Below are positions 1 through 11,691 of a stretch of 64,000 nucleotides of DNA, piece after piece. The stretch's first letter is position 1; each line of letters starts with the position of its first letter. Source of the DNA: Dermanyssus gallinae. Lineage: Eukaryota > Arthropoda > Arachnida > Mesostigmata > Dermanyssidae. The DNA is taken from assembly GCA_003439945.1 (NCBI GenBank), contig QVRM01002032.1:34644-98643 (forward strand), given 5' to 3'. The translations under genes were made by a program, and so were the position numbers. The notes under the pieces are model-generated. The model did not search any database. It was not told the DNA's origin and saw only the letters and a list, made by a program, of their open reading frames with translations.

Positions 1-274
1 TGCCCTTGCTCGAAGTCGAACGGTGTCGCATCGCGACCTCGGCTCGACACATCAACAACAGCTATGATTAATATGCCCAGAGATGACTGGTCGATGGGGG
101 CCAGCAAGAGGCACCATCAGCGCAAGGGAACCGGGAGGAGTCTTCATCACCGGACCTCGGGCTCGATCAGCTCGCAGCTCGATGGCCAGGGCACTGCCGG
201 ATCGGGACCACCGCCGGGACCACGGACGCGATCGGTCGAGAGACCCACATCGCTTACGCCTTCCTCAAACGACG
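1..274 (+). CDS. Partial coding exon of an unrecognised gene, continuing left of the window
   Basis: Frame 1 is open from the first base to a GTTAGT donor at 275. It encodes about 91 residues rich in Ser, Arg, Gly and Pro (for example MPRDDWSMGASKRHHQRKG and PPPGPRTRSVERPTSLTP), which looks like a disordered cytosolic segment. The donor leaves one base of a codon (phase 1), exactly what the next candidate exon at 1323 needs (G+GT gives Gly). Base composition is clearly richer in GC than the DNA after 275. I recognise no domain and cannot name the protein. The call rests on open frame, composition, donor and phase match. A chance ORF is still possible. Confidence 0.5.
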
Positions 275-1322
275 GTTAGTCTGACTTGCTCTACTCGACT
301 GATAATTGACGATTTATGTATAGTACTCTCAGACAGATGAAATTGTTCCGCCTAAATCCGTTTAGTTTGTTTTGTCTATGAGAGCGGTTGTACATGAATT
401 GTGCTGTAGACTAAAAAATGCAACCGCTTTCTTTTTTTTACGAGTTGAGCAGGGAAGAGCACGCCCTTTCCTGCTCAACCCGTAACACCACCCGCAGGTG
501 CAACACCGTTTGTGAGTGGACTGAGAGCAAAAAGGTCCCCCCACGACAATATGGTCATGGATTTCATTGAAACGTTTTTTAAACACCTTATGCGTTTTCT
601 TCTATGACTAGTTCAAAACTAAAAGCAAGTGTTTGATTGGGAGCATAGAGGCAGGCTAAATGCGGCTCGTGCGGCTCCAGTATTCCACCAGAACATTGGT
701 ATGAGTGGCTATTAATGTCTTTAACTTAATTATACGACATCTATACTGAGACGATCGCTCGTAATACAAAGGCTAAGAAAGTACGTCCTGATCGAATGTC
801 GTATTGCTGTGTACGCAGGAAGAAGACACATGTATTTGGCTCTTTTCAAGTTCTGATAGTCGCGTAAAAATTTCGCACATTTTAGAGAAAAGGACTGTCT
901 GTCACTCCGGAACAATAATCGAGATGTACTCACCATTCTGTTTTCGGGACGCCAACTAGTTACTGCGATAGGCAGGTCTTCGTGCATAGAGCGTTGCAGA
1001 CTGCTGGGAGTTTATTTCAAAGCTTTATAGCAACTATGCGTTCGTCGGGCCAGCTACACCAGCCAAGTTGCGAGCTGGGAGGCTGTGGATATAGCTGGGG
1101 GCAATAGCTGGGGGCCAAAATCAATGAATACGGCCTATACAGTCGCCGGCACCTTCTCGTCCAAGGAGCCACAGCGCGTGAAGGTCTCTTTAAACTATGT
1201 GGAACTGGGGCGGAAGAGAGGAAGTTACGGAGTGACACTGGACAGGCCGTGCGAACTCGATAAACCTTCGGTTGAGATGCAATCTTGTTACTGACCAACT
1301 TCTCGTCTGCTTTACTGAGCAG
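275..1322 (+). other. Putative phase-1 intron
   Basis: AT-rich, non-coding DNA from a GTTAGT donor to a CTGAGCAG acceptor after a pyrimidine-rich stretch (tctcgtctgctttactgag). I see no repeat family in it. The intron is inferred from the flanking frames only. Confidence 0.4.
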
Positions 1323-1567
1323 GTAGCACAGAGAACTCGGCGCCCCTCGGGTCAGCCGTCCTCAGAGGTGGCGTGGCGCGAATCGAGACAGCCGACGGGG
1401 GCGCTGGCGAAGTCGTCGGCGGCGGCGGCGTCCGTCGCTCTGGCCGGCGAGTCCAGCGTCACGGGTCGTTCCACTTCATGAAGCACTCGCGAAAGCCGCA
1501 CGCAACGGCGGCCGTTCTCCGCAAGTTAAGAACGCGCGCTCAGCTATGGACCTACAAGTATCCTCAC
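1323..1567 (+). CDS. Second candidate exon of the unrecognised left-edge gene
   Basis: The exon follows a GAGCAG acceptor. It takes one base from the previous exon and reads open for 81 codons to a GTAAGC donor at 1568 (phase 0). It encodes a Gly/Arg-rich stretch and then a basic segment (HGSFHFMKHSRKPHA, VLRKLRTRAQLWTYKYPH) that looks more ordered than the preceding exon. GC content is high and the local codon pattern favours G or C at third positions. I recognise no family. The phase-0 donor cannot join directly to the candidate exon at 40982, which needs two preceding bases, so further exons lie elsewhere or the genes are separate. Confidence 0.5.
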
Positions 1568-2338
1568 GTAAGCGGCACTCAGTTCGAGGTCACCACCCGA
1601 AGCAGCATGCGTTCATCATGATGATGACGAATTAGGAGGTTTTTCTATGCGAATGGATGCGCAACAGTTGAACAGTATTATCGTACAGTATTATTATTAT
1701 TATTATTGCACGAAACTGGAGAACGACAGTGTGCACTTTCTAGCCATGCATCCCCCGCCACCAGAAGAAAGCTGACGACGGGCAAAAGCATGTTTCTTCC
1801 GTTCTGCCATCTTTATGTCATATATACATTCATATACGTAGACATACATCTAATATAATGCTTGAGGGAGTCCTACATTCACCGAGTTATTCAAATTACA
1901 CAACAGAACAAATCCTTTTTGAAACCGAATGTTTTTAGTCTCACTTGACGCGAACTTGTCTTGACACAGCGATCGATAGCTGTTTCATTTATTGTTAAAC
2001 TTCAACTAAAACATACGCGTATACGCAGGTATATGCGGGGCAAATTAAACGGTACGTTGAATTTTAGAAAGACAGACGTCTGCGAAGAAAGAAACTTTAT
2101 TGTTCGATTTAAAAAATAACCCGCTTAGTTACGTGCTTTTAGTGTTTTGCGCAAGAGTAGTGTATATGGAGAAGCAGAGGGTGTTTTAGTCTGAAGTTAA
2201 ATATCAGAGAATTCCCTAGATACAGCGGTTCAAGTGGCGGCAACGAACTCAAGCAAAGTCGAAACGTTACGCAGCTTTCCGCAATGTCTAGTGACATAAC
2301 ATGACGGAGGTTTTCACATCAGTAATGAAACGTGTGTG
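1568..2338. other. Intronic or intergenic DNA, no gene seen
   Basis: AT-rich sequence with a short ATT run at about 1690-1706. I see no coding signal and no repeat family. Confidence 0.5.
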
Positions 2339-2370
2339 CATATATATATATATATACATACATACATATA

Positions 2371-2443
2371 TTGGGTCTACCAAAAAGTTTTTTCGGTTTT
2401 TTTAATGATTCTCTACGGACAAAATTGAAAAAACTTTTTTGTA

Positions 2444-2446
<3 letters not shown>
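2371..2446 (+). mobile_element. 75-bp mariner-type MITE inside a (TA)n tract (copy 1)
   Basis: A tiny element starting TTGGGTCTACCAAAAAG and ending CTTTTTTGTAGCC. Its two ends are inverted repeats of about 26 bp around a spacer containing ATGATTCTCTACGGAC. It is bounded by TA on both sides and embedded in TA/CATA repeats (2339-2370 and 2447-2476). A near-identical copy lies at 55235-55309. Length, TIR structure and TA flanks fit a non-autonomous mariner derivative. Confidence 0.75.
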
Positions 2447-2476
<30 letters not shown>

Positions 2477-2478
<2 letters not shown>

Positions 2479-3598
2479 TGGTCGATTGAGAAATATACTT
2501 TTTGTGGGGACTACTCGTATTGCACAACAAGGAACAAATCACTAATGTGTACACACTATGTCTTCCGTCGGATTCTAATTCATGGTTTACGTATGACATT
2601 AGACATACAGGCCATGACAGGCACGGAAAATGTGAACGCATATTGGTGTCAACAGTAGCTAACAATGAACCAGAACAGAACTCTCTGATCTCGCATGGAA
2701 AATAAGCTGAGTTGTAGTGTCGCATCATGATCCTGTTTTTTTTGGTACAGCAGTTTTTTGGCCGGAAAGAGACTGGTGAGAGAACAATAATGGCGAAAGC
2801 GTATATTGGTTAAACGTATTAACAGTTCGGCCAACAACAGTATCGCGTGTCTAGTGAACACGTAATTCGGTACGCTACGACGACTGAGCGCATATAGGCA
2901 ATGTTTGACGTTTAACCCAAGGCCATATGATAAATGCGTTCAGACCAATACGACTATGATGATATTGGTGATGAGTATGACTGTTGCTTGCTTATGAAGG
3001 AGATAGACTTTCGCAAGTTAGTGCAAGAACATGTATGGACACGTTTATTTGGGTTATACAGGTATGGTGTTACCCTTTCATTGCGAACGCGAGTCTGGTC
3101 GACCTTTAACTAACCTACTTGGACTACGTAAACGTACTAGAAGTGGCTGTAGTAGTCTGCAATCTAATATTAATAATTGAAGACTTTGGTTACACATGGC
3201 CATGTAGTATATTATATGCACTATACGAATCCAATAGGATTTTGTTCGTTATACAGTAATCACAGCGAACTACCGTATCCAAGGTAACGTTCTTCATTTC
3301 TGGCTACTTTCGGCGTTGAACTTCAGCACAGCGCAGGTCAGCCCGAATGGCGGCCGAACCTGGGCGAAAAACGCTGAGCAAAAACATAGACAAGTTGTAC
3401 AATTAGCAACCTGTGTGTGACTTACATTGCGGGCATAGTAAGCCTGCATCGTACTTAACTAGAAAAATTATACCTATCAAGAAAATACTCTTTGGTTTTG
3501 TTTAGTACTTAAACGCAGCGCTTTTTATTTGTCAGCATAGCCCCATATCTGTGTAGGCGCGTAAGAGAGGGGACAGGTAACAAACATTTGAACAAATG
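2477..3598. other. Non-coding stretch
   Basis: AT-rich sequence without recognisable coding or repeat content. Short ORFs here lack any family resemblance. Confidence 0.5.
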
Positions 3599-3700
3599 CA
3601 TCACACAAGCAACAATCGCAACAGCAGCAACAATAACGACAATAACATAAACAACAACAACTACGACGACGACAGCAACAACAACAACAACAACAATAGG
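3599..3700. repeat. (CAA)n-rich array, imperfect
   Basis: CAA/CAG/CGA triplets with interruptions. The Val-rich ORF on the other strand is a product of the repeat. Confidence 0.85.
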
Positions 3701-3918
3701 TGAGCTGAGTATAGGGTAGTTTAATAGGACGGAATCATCGACCTCTACAGTGTGTGAGGGTATCGGAGAGACAACGGGGCTTTGCATGGCTGGTTACAAA
3801 CAGCACTCCTGTCAGAATTATAGCCAGAATCAGCAATATCGATACTGGAACTGGTTGTCAAATCAAATAGTAGTTGCAGAACATGCTGACGGGATTGATC
3901 GGGTAAACCGCCAAATTA

Positions 3919-3998
<80 letters not shown>
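3919..3998. repeat. (TC)n followed by (TA)n
   Basis: TC repeat at 3919-3932 passing directly into about 66 bp of TA. Confidence 0.95.
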
Positions 3999-4001
<3 letters not shown>

Positions 4002-4084
4002 CGCTGATGTTCATTGACCTTGATGCAGGAGCCGCCGAAATCATTTATTCCATGCGAGGAGCGCAATTATTTGCAAATGGAACC

Positions 4085-4085
4085 A

Positions 4086-4132
<47 letters not shown>
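4085..4132. repeat. (TTA)n microsatellite
   Basis: About sixteen TTA units. The poly-Tyr ORF across it is a repeat artefact. Confidence 0.95.
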
Positions 4133-5066
4133 GGTTTACTAACATCCAGGTTAGGTAAAATTATAAACATATACATGACACACAATTAGTGCTTCCTTCA
4201 CGTCATTGGGTCTTCTCTCATCTTGCTAGTTCAGCTCTTGACTGAACTGCAGAACATGCTGCGGCGTGGTAGCTATTGCACTGGCCAGAGCACCTCGTGC
4301 ACCTGCAACACTCCTGAGGATCGTGGAATTCTTTCGTGCTGCATAACACGTGATTAAGCCCGTGGGCTGCAAACGCCGTAGTGAAATATCTGCCCTTTTA
4401 TCCAGCTGCTCGCCAGGCCGTGCTTGTCATCGCAACCGTAGTATATATTCCTAAATCGATTCCCTTTAATTTTTCCGTCCACTTCAAAATATAAGCCTCA
4501 AACGCTTTCGTCCTAGGTAAAACTCATCGAAGTTGTCATTCCTGTGTCATGAAGGCAAAGAGAACTAATGAACGCACTCAGCAAGACAATATCAGACATA
4601 TGTTGTACATCGTTTAGGCATAGGGCAAGCGCAGTTCTCCTTTAGACGGACCCTAAAAAGTTTAAGTTCAGTTCATACTTTGTTTGACCTAAACTGTAAA
4701 CGTGCACGAACAAAGTTTAAGGGGTAAGTATAAACGAAGTCTTGCCGTGGCTCTTGACATTGGTAAGTCGATGTGGTGGTAGTGGTGGAGATTGCTTACA
4801 AAGATAATGGATAATGTTAGGAGTGGTCGTGGGTTTGATTTTAATGCAGCGCACACCATTGGATAGACGCCGCTTACTCATATAGGCTCAATATGTAATT
4901 TTGTAAGCTCAGTCATTTTTCGAAAATTAGCATTTGCGTTTAAAAATAGAGTTTGCGTTTTTCTCGGCGGAGGAATTTGTACGACGGGGTGAATCATGCT
5001 ACTATTTGGCCAGGAAGGCCCTGGGCATTCATCCAGGTCTTTGATTGCATCGATCGAGGATCATTC
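4133..5066. other. Non-coding stretch
   Basis: Mixed composition with no recognisable gene or repeat family. Confidence 0.5.
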
Positions 5067-5096
5067 AAGTTCTGCTGTTGCTATTGTGGTTGTTGT

Positions 5097-5128
<32 letters not shown>

Positions 5129-5231
5129 TTGCTACTGTAGCTGTTGTTGCTGTTGTTGTTGCTGTTGTTGTCATTATTGTTGTTTTCGTTGTCGTCATTG
5201 CTGCTGTTGTTTTCGTTGTCGTCGCCGTCAT
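5067..5231. repeat. Imperfect (TTG/CTG)n array
   Basis: TTG, CTG and GTC triplets in a long run. Val-, Cys- and Ala-rich ORFs here come from the triplets. Confidence 0.9.
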
Positions 5232-5379
5232 AATGGTAAAGCGAGCAAGCGCAGGTCGAATTGATTCCAGGCTATCTTTCAGACCTCAGCGAGCACTGAA
5301 GGGAGCTCTGATTTTTAGCCGCAATTTTCCTCTCTCTGCTGATCTGAGCGTCAGTGACAACGGCGCGGCTACCGTAGTT

Positions 5380-5422
5380 GTCATCATCGTCGTCGTCGTC
5401 GTCGTCGTCATCATCGTCGTTT
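5380..5422. repeat. (CGT)n microsatellite
   Basis: TCATCATCG followed by consecutive GTC/CGT triplets. The poly-Ser and poly-Val reading frames are repeat-derived. Confidence 0.9.
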
Positions 5423-5841
5423 GCGCAGGGAGTAAGCTACCACAGTACTACTGTGTTGCACCAGGCCATGACGACCCGAAACGAAGCATGTCTGTCAACC
5501 TGTCAAGGAGCTGGAGGGGATGGAGGTGTACGAACTGAACGACATCTGACAGCCCGCTACTATACATACAGTAACTCGACAGTCACAGTGAAGCCGCTGC
5601 CTGTCCCTCTCTGTTTGTTTACCTGCAGTCTATATGTCTGTATCTGTCTGTCTCTGTCTGTCTATGTATATGCCAGCCTGCCAGCCTGTCTATTGGTCTG
5701 TTTAAATGTTTAATAGCTCAAGTTACAGTCCGCTACTACTACTACTACTACTTCTACCCGCCGTAATGACACCCTACGGCCAACAAATCTTTGCTCTATT
5801 TCACTTCCTATCTCCCTAGCTCTCCTTCGTCTCTCTCTCCC

Positions 5842-5845
5842 TATA

Positions 5846-5927
<82 letters not shown>
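5842..5927. repeat. (TA)n passing into (TG)n
   Basis: About 70 bp of TA with one GTA interruption, then GT repeats. A polypyrimidine and CTAC-repeat region precedes it (5735-5840). Confidence 0.95.
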
Positions 5928-6261
5928 GGTCAGCACAAGCTATGCACATCACTAGACCGGTAAACAAAATATTATTCATTTATTAATAATAATTCATATT
6001 CAGTGCACTCACTCGCGCTTGCGCGGTGATGTCCCAGTGATTGGCCTATGCAGAGCTGAGCCCTTCTAAATAAGATTCATTCAAAGTTGGCTGATGTTAC
6101 TACTACTTAATTCATTCGTTTTGACAATTCTAACGCACACTTTAATTTGTGATCAAACCTACGACTTTTAGTGTCAGCGATCTTCTGCACTCTATTCCGC
6201 CGACAAACGCTGCATTGCGATTCGCTTGTATTTTTTTTATACAATAAGGATTGGATGGTAA
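5928..6261. other. Non-coding stretch
   Basis: AT-rich, with poly-T at about 6231-6238. Nothing recognised. Confidence 0.4.
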
Positions 6262-6462
6262 TGCACCATCTCTTTTTATTGAGACATCTGTGCTCCCCGG
6301 TTTTTTTTGTTTGATCATGGTCGATTTTTAGTCCACTCCGGCATTCACTTTGTCCAAATTGGGAACCACGAAAACCAATTTAAGAGTCGCCGGTCTGGGT
6401 CTCGAACCCAGTCCTTCCGAATGAAAGGCAAAGGCTTTTGCCACTAAGCCATCTTGCTCGGT
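6262..6462 (-). mobile_element. tRNA-derived SINE, family A (minus strand)
   Basis: The reverse complement begins CCGAGCAAGATGGCTTAGTG (Pol III box A-like TGGCTTAGTGG) and carries GGGTTCGAGACCC (box B). The body after box B matches the copies at 9700 and 43288. The far tail (gtctcaataaa then gagatggtgca) instead matches the copy at 27203, so family A has at least two 3' tail types. Identification as a SINE rests on the internal promoter boxes plus multiple dispersed copies. Confidence 0.8.
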
Positions 6463-7518
6463 ATGCAAGTACATGATGCTTGTACATCAAAACTTCAGCG
6501 TCCCAGATTTGCCGTCCATCGCGGCTTCCACCTGAAGATCTGTGTGCGCGAAAAGTTTCATGCGATCTTGCCGGAGTGCATATGCAAACTCTGTGCCCGC
6601 CCATGTGATCCATATTGCCTTTAGCGTTGCAAAAGGGCAATACCGTTGTCGTAACTCTGGAAATGTGATGCCTATGATGTGTATATGTGTAACCCAATTC
6701 TTGATTAATAAAACAACTACTACTTTCTTTCTCTTGTATGTACGCTACAGAATACGATCGAGTGCTTACACGTATACCAGTTATACTATTTATAATTGGT
6801 ACAATACGTATACCAGTTATACTATTTATAATTGGTACAAGACGTTTAAACATTCGCCTTCGAGATTTTAGGGCGCTCATGTGAAGTAACCAAGATAGTT
6901 ATTGGTAGGATATATACACATTATGTGCTACTGGGGACCCACATTCTGGTGAATTTCCCAGCAAAGGTAATCACCAGATATACAGCGGGGCTGCGGCGGT
7001 CGAGATTTGTTTAACGCTCTGACAACCACATTTTAAATGCTCTTAATGGACTAAGTTGCCTGTGGCATATCGTCTAAATGCATCTATCATTATCGCATTA
7101 TTGTACTTGAAGTATATAGGCTTCCTCCATCAGAGATATGTAGCAGCAGGGCAATGACAACCACGTCTAACAAATACAACCAGCAAGGCCGGGGCTCGAA
7201 CTTGCGATTGTTTTTGCTAACCTTGGCTGCCATGGCAACGCCTCGTTTCAAACGGTTTTAGTTTCCGACGATATCAAACCGTACAAACTGATTTCCGGCA
7301 CGTCTAAGGTCACCTGAGTACATCTCGTGTATTATAATTCATTCGTCAAGCTCAGTTAGGATATCAGTCCTAGACGCTGGCAGTCGTGACTGTTATAGTC
7401 CGTGCAAGCTTCACGGTGTAGAGACGCAAATCTACGCCCTCTAACTTTGCCTTGACGATAGACTTCCGGGCCAGCGATGTTTCATCCTAATGCGCACGGT
7501 CGTATACTTGAATGTACC

Positions 7519-7519
<1 letters not shown>
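6463..7519. other. Non-coding stretch with a short tandem duplication
   Basis: It holds the 36-bp duplication at 6771-6842, listed separately. No gene is supported. Confidence 0.45.
6771..6842. repeat. Tandem duplication of a 36-bp imperfect palindrome
   Basis: Two nearly identical 36-bp units beginning CGTATACCAGTTATAC and ending ATAATTGGTACAA. Within each unit the ends are partly complementary (ACCAGTTAT against ATAATTGGT), so each could form a small hairpin. Confidence 0.9.

Positions 7520-7588
<69 letters not shown>
7520..7588. repeat. (TA)n microsatellite
   Basis: About 34 TA units, followed by a purine-rich stretch (agagaaaaagaaagaaaaaag). Confidence 0.95.
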
Positions 7589-7591
<3 letters not shown>

Positions 7592-7795
7592 GCTAGAGAA
7601 AAAGAAAGAAAAAAGAAGATCGAAGGTTACGTAAATCAGCATTTAACGCCGTTGCTGGTTTGACGTTGTTGCAACAGAAGCTATCTATCTTTAAGCATTT
7701 ATTTAGTTATGTATACAGATGACGTCTGCCCTTGGCGTACGCTTTCATGTCGTTCGTCTCGCCATTCCTCGGCATCAGTATAGCCATTTAGCAGG

Positions 7796-7918
7796 GAGCA
7801 GCAACAACAACAACAGCAACAATGAAAACAACAACAACCGGAACATCATCAACAACAACCACAACAACCGCAACAACAACAACAACAACAACCGCAACAA
7901 CAACAACAACAACAGCGA
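7796..7918. repeat. (CAA)n array with AACCGC interruptions
   Basis: CAA triplets interrupted by CCG, CAT and GAA. The poly-Asn ORF across it is a repeat artefact. Confidence 0.9.
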
Positions 7919-8331
7919 ACATCCACACGGCGCCGACGCAATAGCGGAAGAAGGCAGAGCGGCGGAGCGAGGTGCCCATCACGAAACCGGTGGTGATGAT
8001 GGCAGCGACTGCTGCTTGCAACTTGCAAATTACTTGAATCGAAATATTCAAGAAACTAAAAACGAGCAGTACGCTACGCGGGTGAACCATGTTGATTTAT
8101 TGACACACGCTTGGCGGAATTTGACGCCATAGTTGCCCGGATAGTAGTTCTTCTAGTACGCGTCTGTTTCATACATGTATATATATAAGTAATTTTATGC
8201 ATACATTGACTTAGTCATATGTATACATATATATATATATATAAATCCAGATTTGTTTCAGATTCAGAACGTGCTTTATTGGCAAAGCTGCATTTCAAAT
8301 GCTTAAGTTCTCGGGGAAAAATTACCATATA

Positions 8332-8374
<43 letters not shown>

Positions 8375-9699
8375 ATATAATATATATATATATATAAATA
8401 AATATATATATTACTATAATTACTATATATATATACATTTAGCAGCACTGTAGGAGCTATCTCTAGTTTCGTAATGTATGCATTGAAAGTTGCAACATGT
8501 AAATAAAACGGATACTAAGACAATCAATACTTTTTTCGTAATTGGTATTTCACTGCCAATTTATATCAGAGTAATTTTAATTATAGATTACTTACTCAGA
8601 TGGGTAACCAAGGGTGAATACTTGACCTCAAACGAACTCGTATGAATAACCCATTTTATCAGATGTGGCAATTTTAAATGCACTGGACGTAAGCTTCATC
8701 TCGATGACAGGCAAAACGTGTTAGACGTGCAACGAAGCAGAAGCGCTCAATGCTAAATATAGTTTACGATGCTCCAGACTGATTATTATTATTATTATTA
8801 TTGGTGATTAATGTTATTCAATGAACGAGCCATCACAAACATACGAATCAGCACTGCTTCATGAGCAACTGTTACTACGCCAATTAAACAGGGCATGCAG
8901 TAACCAACTGGCCGATTGGCTGCATTTCTGTATGCGTCGGAGTTTCCTACGTCAAAGCCTTAGACGCCTAAGCTAGAGCCACTTGCGGTACTGACCTCCG
9001 CAAGCCACTTGTTTGCTTATCTACAACGTCAACACGAATTGTTTGCCTACCCGCAATTCTCTTATTGCATGAGAGCTTAATCGGATGGAAGAGACGCACC
9101 TATTCCCTGGTCAAATCCACATACATGTTATTTGCTTCGCAATAACTTTCTATTTTATTTCCAGATGGTACATAACTGCAATACAATTGTCATTATATAC
9201 AAGTTGAGCACTCCAGCGACCGTCCCACCCTGGCGAAAAAGTGCAAAGACCGCCGCTGCGTCTGGCAGCTCGCTACGTGGTATTTAGCGCACACCTGCGA
9301 GCAGAACCGGCAACGACATTGATCGCCAACTTGATGGTTTAAATTTGTCAAAGTCTAGATCGACTCGAAAACACCCTATCCCTTCTATGTTTTTTTCGCG
9401 TTCGTTATCGTTTATCGATGTTTGTTGATTACCGCCGTCCGGCACGTGTATTTTAGCTAGCGGTGTAATGCATGGATATGGACGCGGCGGCGGGATAGAA
9501 ATACCAGCCGACCAGAAGACGAATAATCATGTTCTCTGTCTCCTGCCGGCTGTTGCCGATTTCTCTGTGAAAGAAAAGAAGCGCCCAACTTTTATGTAGC
9601 ATATGGTGCGCCGTTTTTTGACACCGCTTACAATGGTAATTAATGACATTCCGAGTTCGGGAACCGCTTATAGTCTACCCCCAGCTTCAGTTACCCAAA
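7919..9699. other. Non-coding stretch with AT microsatellites
   Basis: TA-rich tracts lie at 8222-8242 and about 8325-8435, with a unique piece of about 85 bp between them. A short ATT run is at about 8783-8802. I see no coding exon I can support. Confidence 0.45.
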
Positions 9700-9900
9700 C
9701 AAGCCGGTTTAGTGGCAAAAGTCTTTGATTTGCATTCGGGAGGCCTGGGTTCGAGACCCAGACCAACCACTCTCAAATTGGTTTGCATGGCTTTCAATTA
9801 AGACAAGGTAAATGCCGAGGTGGAGTAAAAATCAGCCATGACATGAAAAAACACCGTACACGGGCATCAATTAGCCTTACGGGAAAACTAAAAAAAACTT
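9700..9900 (+). mobile_element. tRNA-derived SINE, family A (plus strand)
   Basis: A-box-like CGGTTTAGTGGCAAAAG and B-box GGGTTCGAGACCC, followed by the family A body (GGTTTGCATGG, GACAAGGTAAATGCC, AGCCATGACATGAAAAA, CCGTACACG, AGCCTTACGG). It ends in an A-rich tail next to (CT)n at 9902-9915. It closely matches the copy at 43288. Confidence 0.85.
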
Positions 9901-10925
9901 TGCTCTCTCTCTCTCACCCTTTCTCTCAATCGTCCTCTAATGGCCTTGCGTGCCGAGTATTTTCTGACCAAAATGTCTCACTGCAGCAGCACCGGCCGCT
10001 CGGCCGAAGCGTATCGCCGCGAGCTAAATATAAACTTAACTGGAGGTGCCTTCAGCGTGATCTGTAGCCATCGAATCATCGAACTACTCTGATCCTAAAA
10101 GGCGAGAATCTAGACGCGGTTCGATGGCCGAACGGCTCGACCCACTTTGAGCAAGCAACATCACCGGCAACCATCGAGGCAACGAAAACTAATCCCTACT
10201 TAACATAACTATCACAAACTATCACAATATGTTTTTTGAAAAAAAAAACATTTATTTCCCTTTCAAATATATATAAATCCGTGTGTACACTCTAAAAACA
10301 CGAGTCCAGAGATGCAGACGACGCATCACTTTGCTCAAGATAGCGTTCGCCTTTTGAGAAAATGCCAAGCAATTCCAAGTTTGAGGCGGACGGGGTAGGT
10401 GGGGAGAAAGACGGGTTTAGTGGGTTTGACAGTCCCCTAATAGTCGCTGAGTGAGCTTCTAACGATGCATGTGCTTCAAGCTGTCTTGACACCTCTCAAT
10501 AATTCGTTGTTGTTACGGTTTCTGTTGACGTTGTTGTTGTGTGTGCTACTACGATTTCTACTACTAAGTTTAACCTGCGGACACTTACTGCTCAGACGGG
10601 CGTACCGAATTCTGCAAACAGCTTATACGGCTTCCGTCAGCCACCTGTGTTTGTGTCCTTCCACGCTTTACCTCGAGGAGAGCAGTGAAGATTATCCTCT
10701 GCCACTAGCCCGACCTGGCCTTATCTGGCACCGACAGCGTGTGGTGTTGTCGTAGATAGATCGGTTTTCAGTATGGCGGTAGTACTTCCGATTGCGAACA
10801 ACTCAAAAAATCCACGAGCGGTTTTTCGAAAGCGCCTGCCGACCCAAGATAGAGATAGGAAATAAAGGCAGATTTAAACTAAAATCCCAATATCCAACTG
10901 AGAGTAGCGTTTTGAATGCGCCAGA

Positions 10926-10969
<44 letters not shown>

Positions 10970-11076
10970 TACTATTACTAAAGTTACGGTGCTCAACTCT
11001 GCTTTATTGTCGCTTCTTGGTGTAAATGCCCACCTTTTAAAAAACCTCAACAATATCTCGTTGTGACGCTAACTAG
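9901..11076. other. Non-coding stretch with (TA)n at 10927-10968
   Basis: It contains CT repeats at the left end, a poly-A run near 10240 and a 42-bp TA tract. ORFs here show no family resemblance. Confidence 0.45.
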
Positions 11077-11090
11077 TGGTGCCGAGTATT

Positions 11091-11568
11091 ATGTTTATGT
11101 TTATTTATTTAAAATGCACCCTGTTTGGGTATGTAAATACGAACATAGTATATATAACAAACATGGTAAAATGAGTTATGAGCATTCTCGCTCAAGTTGA
11201 GAAAGCGACACAGATTTCGTACAATCAGGTGGTGGTAGAGGGGACATGGGCCGCCACAACGACGGCATCTGCAGTCCTCCTTGGGTTCATGAAACCCAGC
11301 AGACCGGCATAGTAGATGATGAAATCCGTGAACACTGTAGCGAGTAGTGAGGTGACGACATGGCCGGAGAGCGTCCTTCCAGGCCTGGTTAGTCATAGCT
11401 GGTGATAGATAAAACTCTCTGGGAATTAGAGACACTTTTTGAGAATACTCATGCCGAAACGTTTCCAGAGCGACTGTCTGCGGCAAATTAAAGCTTGCTG
11501 GAAGCTTGCTTGTTGGAAACGATGTCAAGCTGTTCCAGAAGAAACTTCGCTCCCTTCTTTCCAAAAAC
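11091..11568 (-). mobile_element. 5'-truncated non-LTR retrotransposon, C-terminal fragment (minus strand)
   Basis: The minus-strand ORF carries the end of a non-LTR reverse transcriptase: a conserved block (AMTNQAWKD, TTRYSVHGFHH) and a terminal CCHC-type zinc finger (CRCRRCGGPCPLYHH). It closely resembles the copy at 26086-26783 (AMTNNAWKG, VVRYAVHGFHH). The insert is bounded by a 14-bp direct repeat, TGGTGCCGAGTATT, at 11077-11090 and 11569-11582. I read this as a target-site duplication. The 3' end has an AAATAAATAAACAT-type tail. Only about the last 480 bp of the element is present, so it is dead on arrival. Confidence 0.85.
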
Positions 11569-11618
11569 TGGTGCCGAGTATTGATGGAAAATTAGAAGAA
11601 AAAAACATTTTTAGCTAT

Positions 11619-11622
<4 letters not shown>

Positions 11623-11687
<65 letters not shown>
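11623..11687. repeat. (TA)n microsatellite
   Basis: About 32 TA units. Confidence 0.95.

Positions 11688-11691
<4 letters not shown>

Noticed and set aside
9722..9775. tRNA gene at the B-box
   Set aside because: Same reasoning: part of a family A SINE copy.
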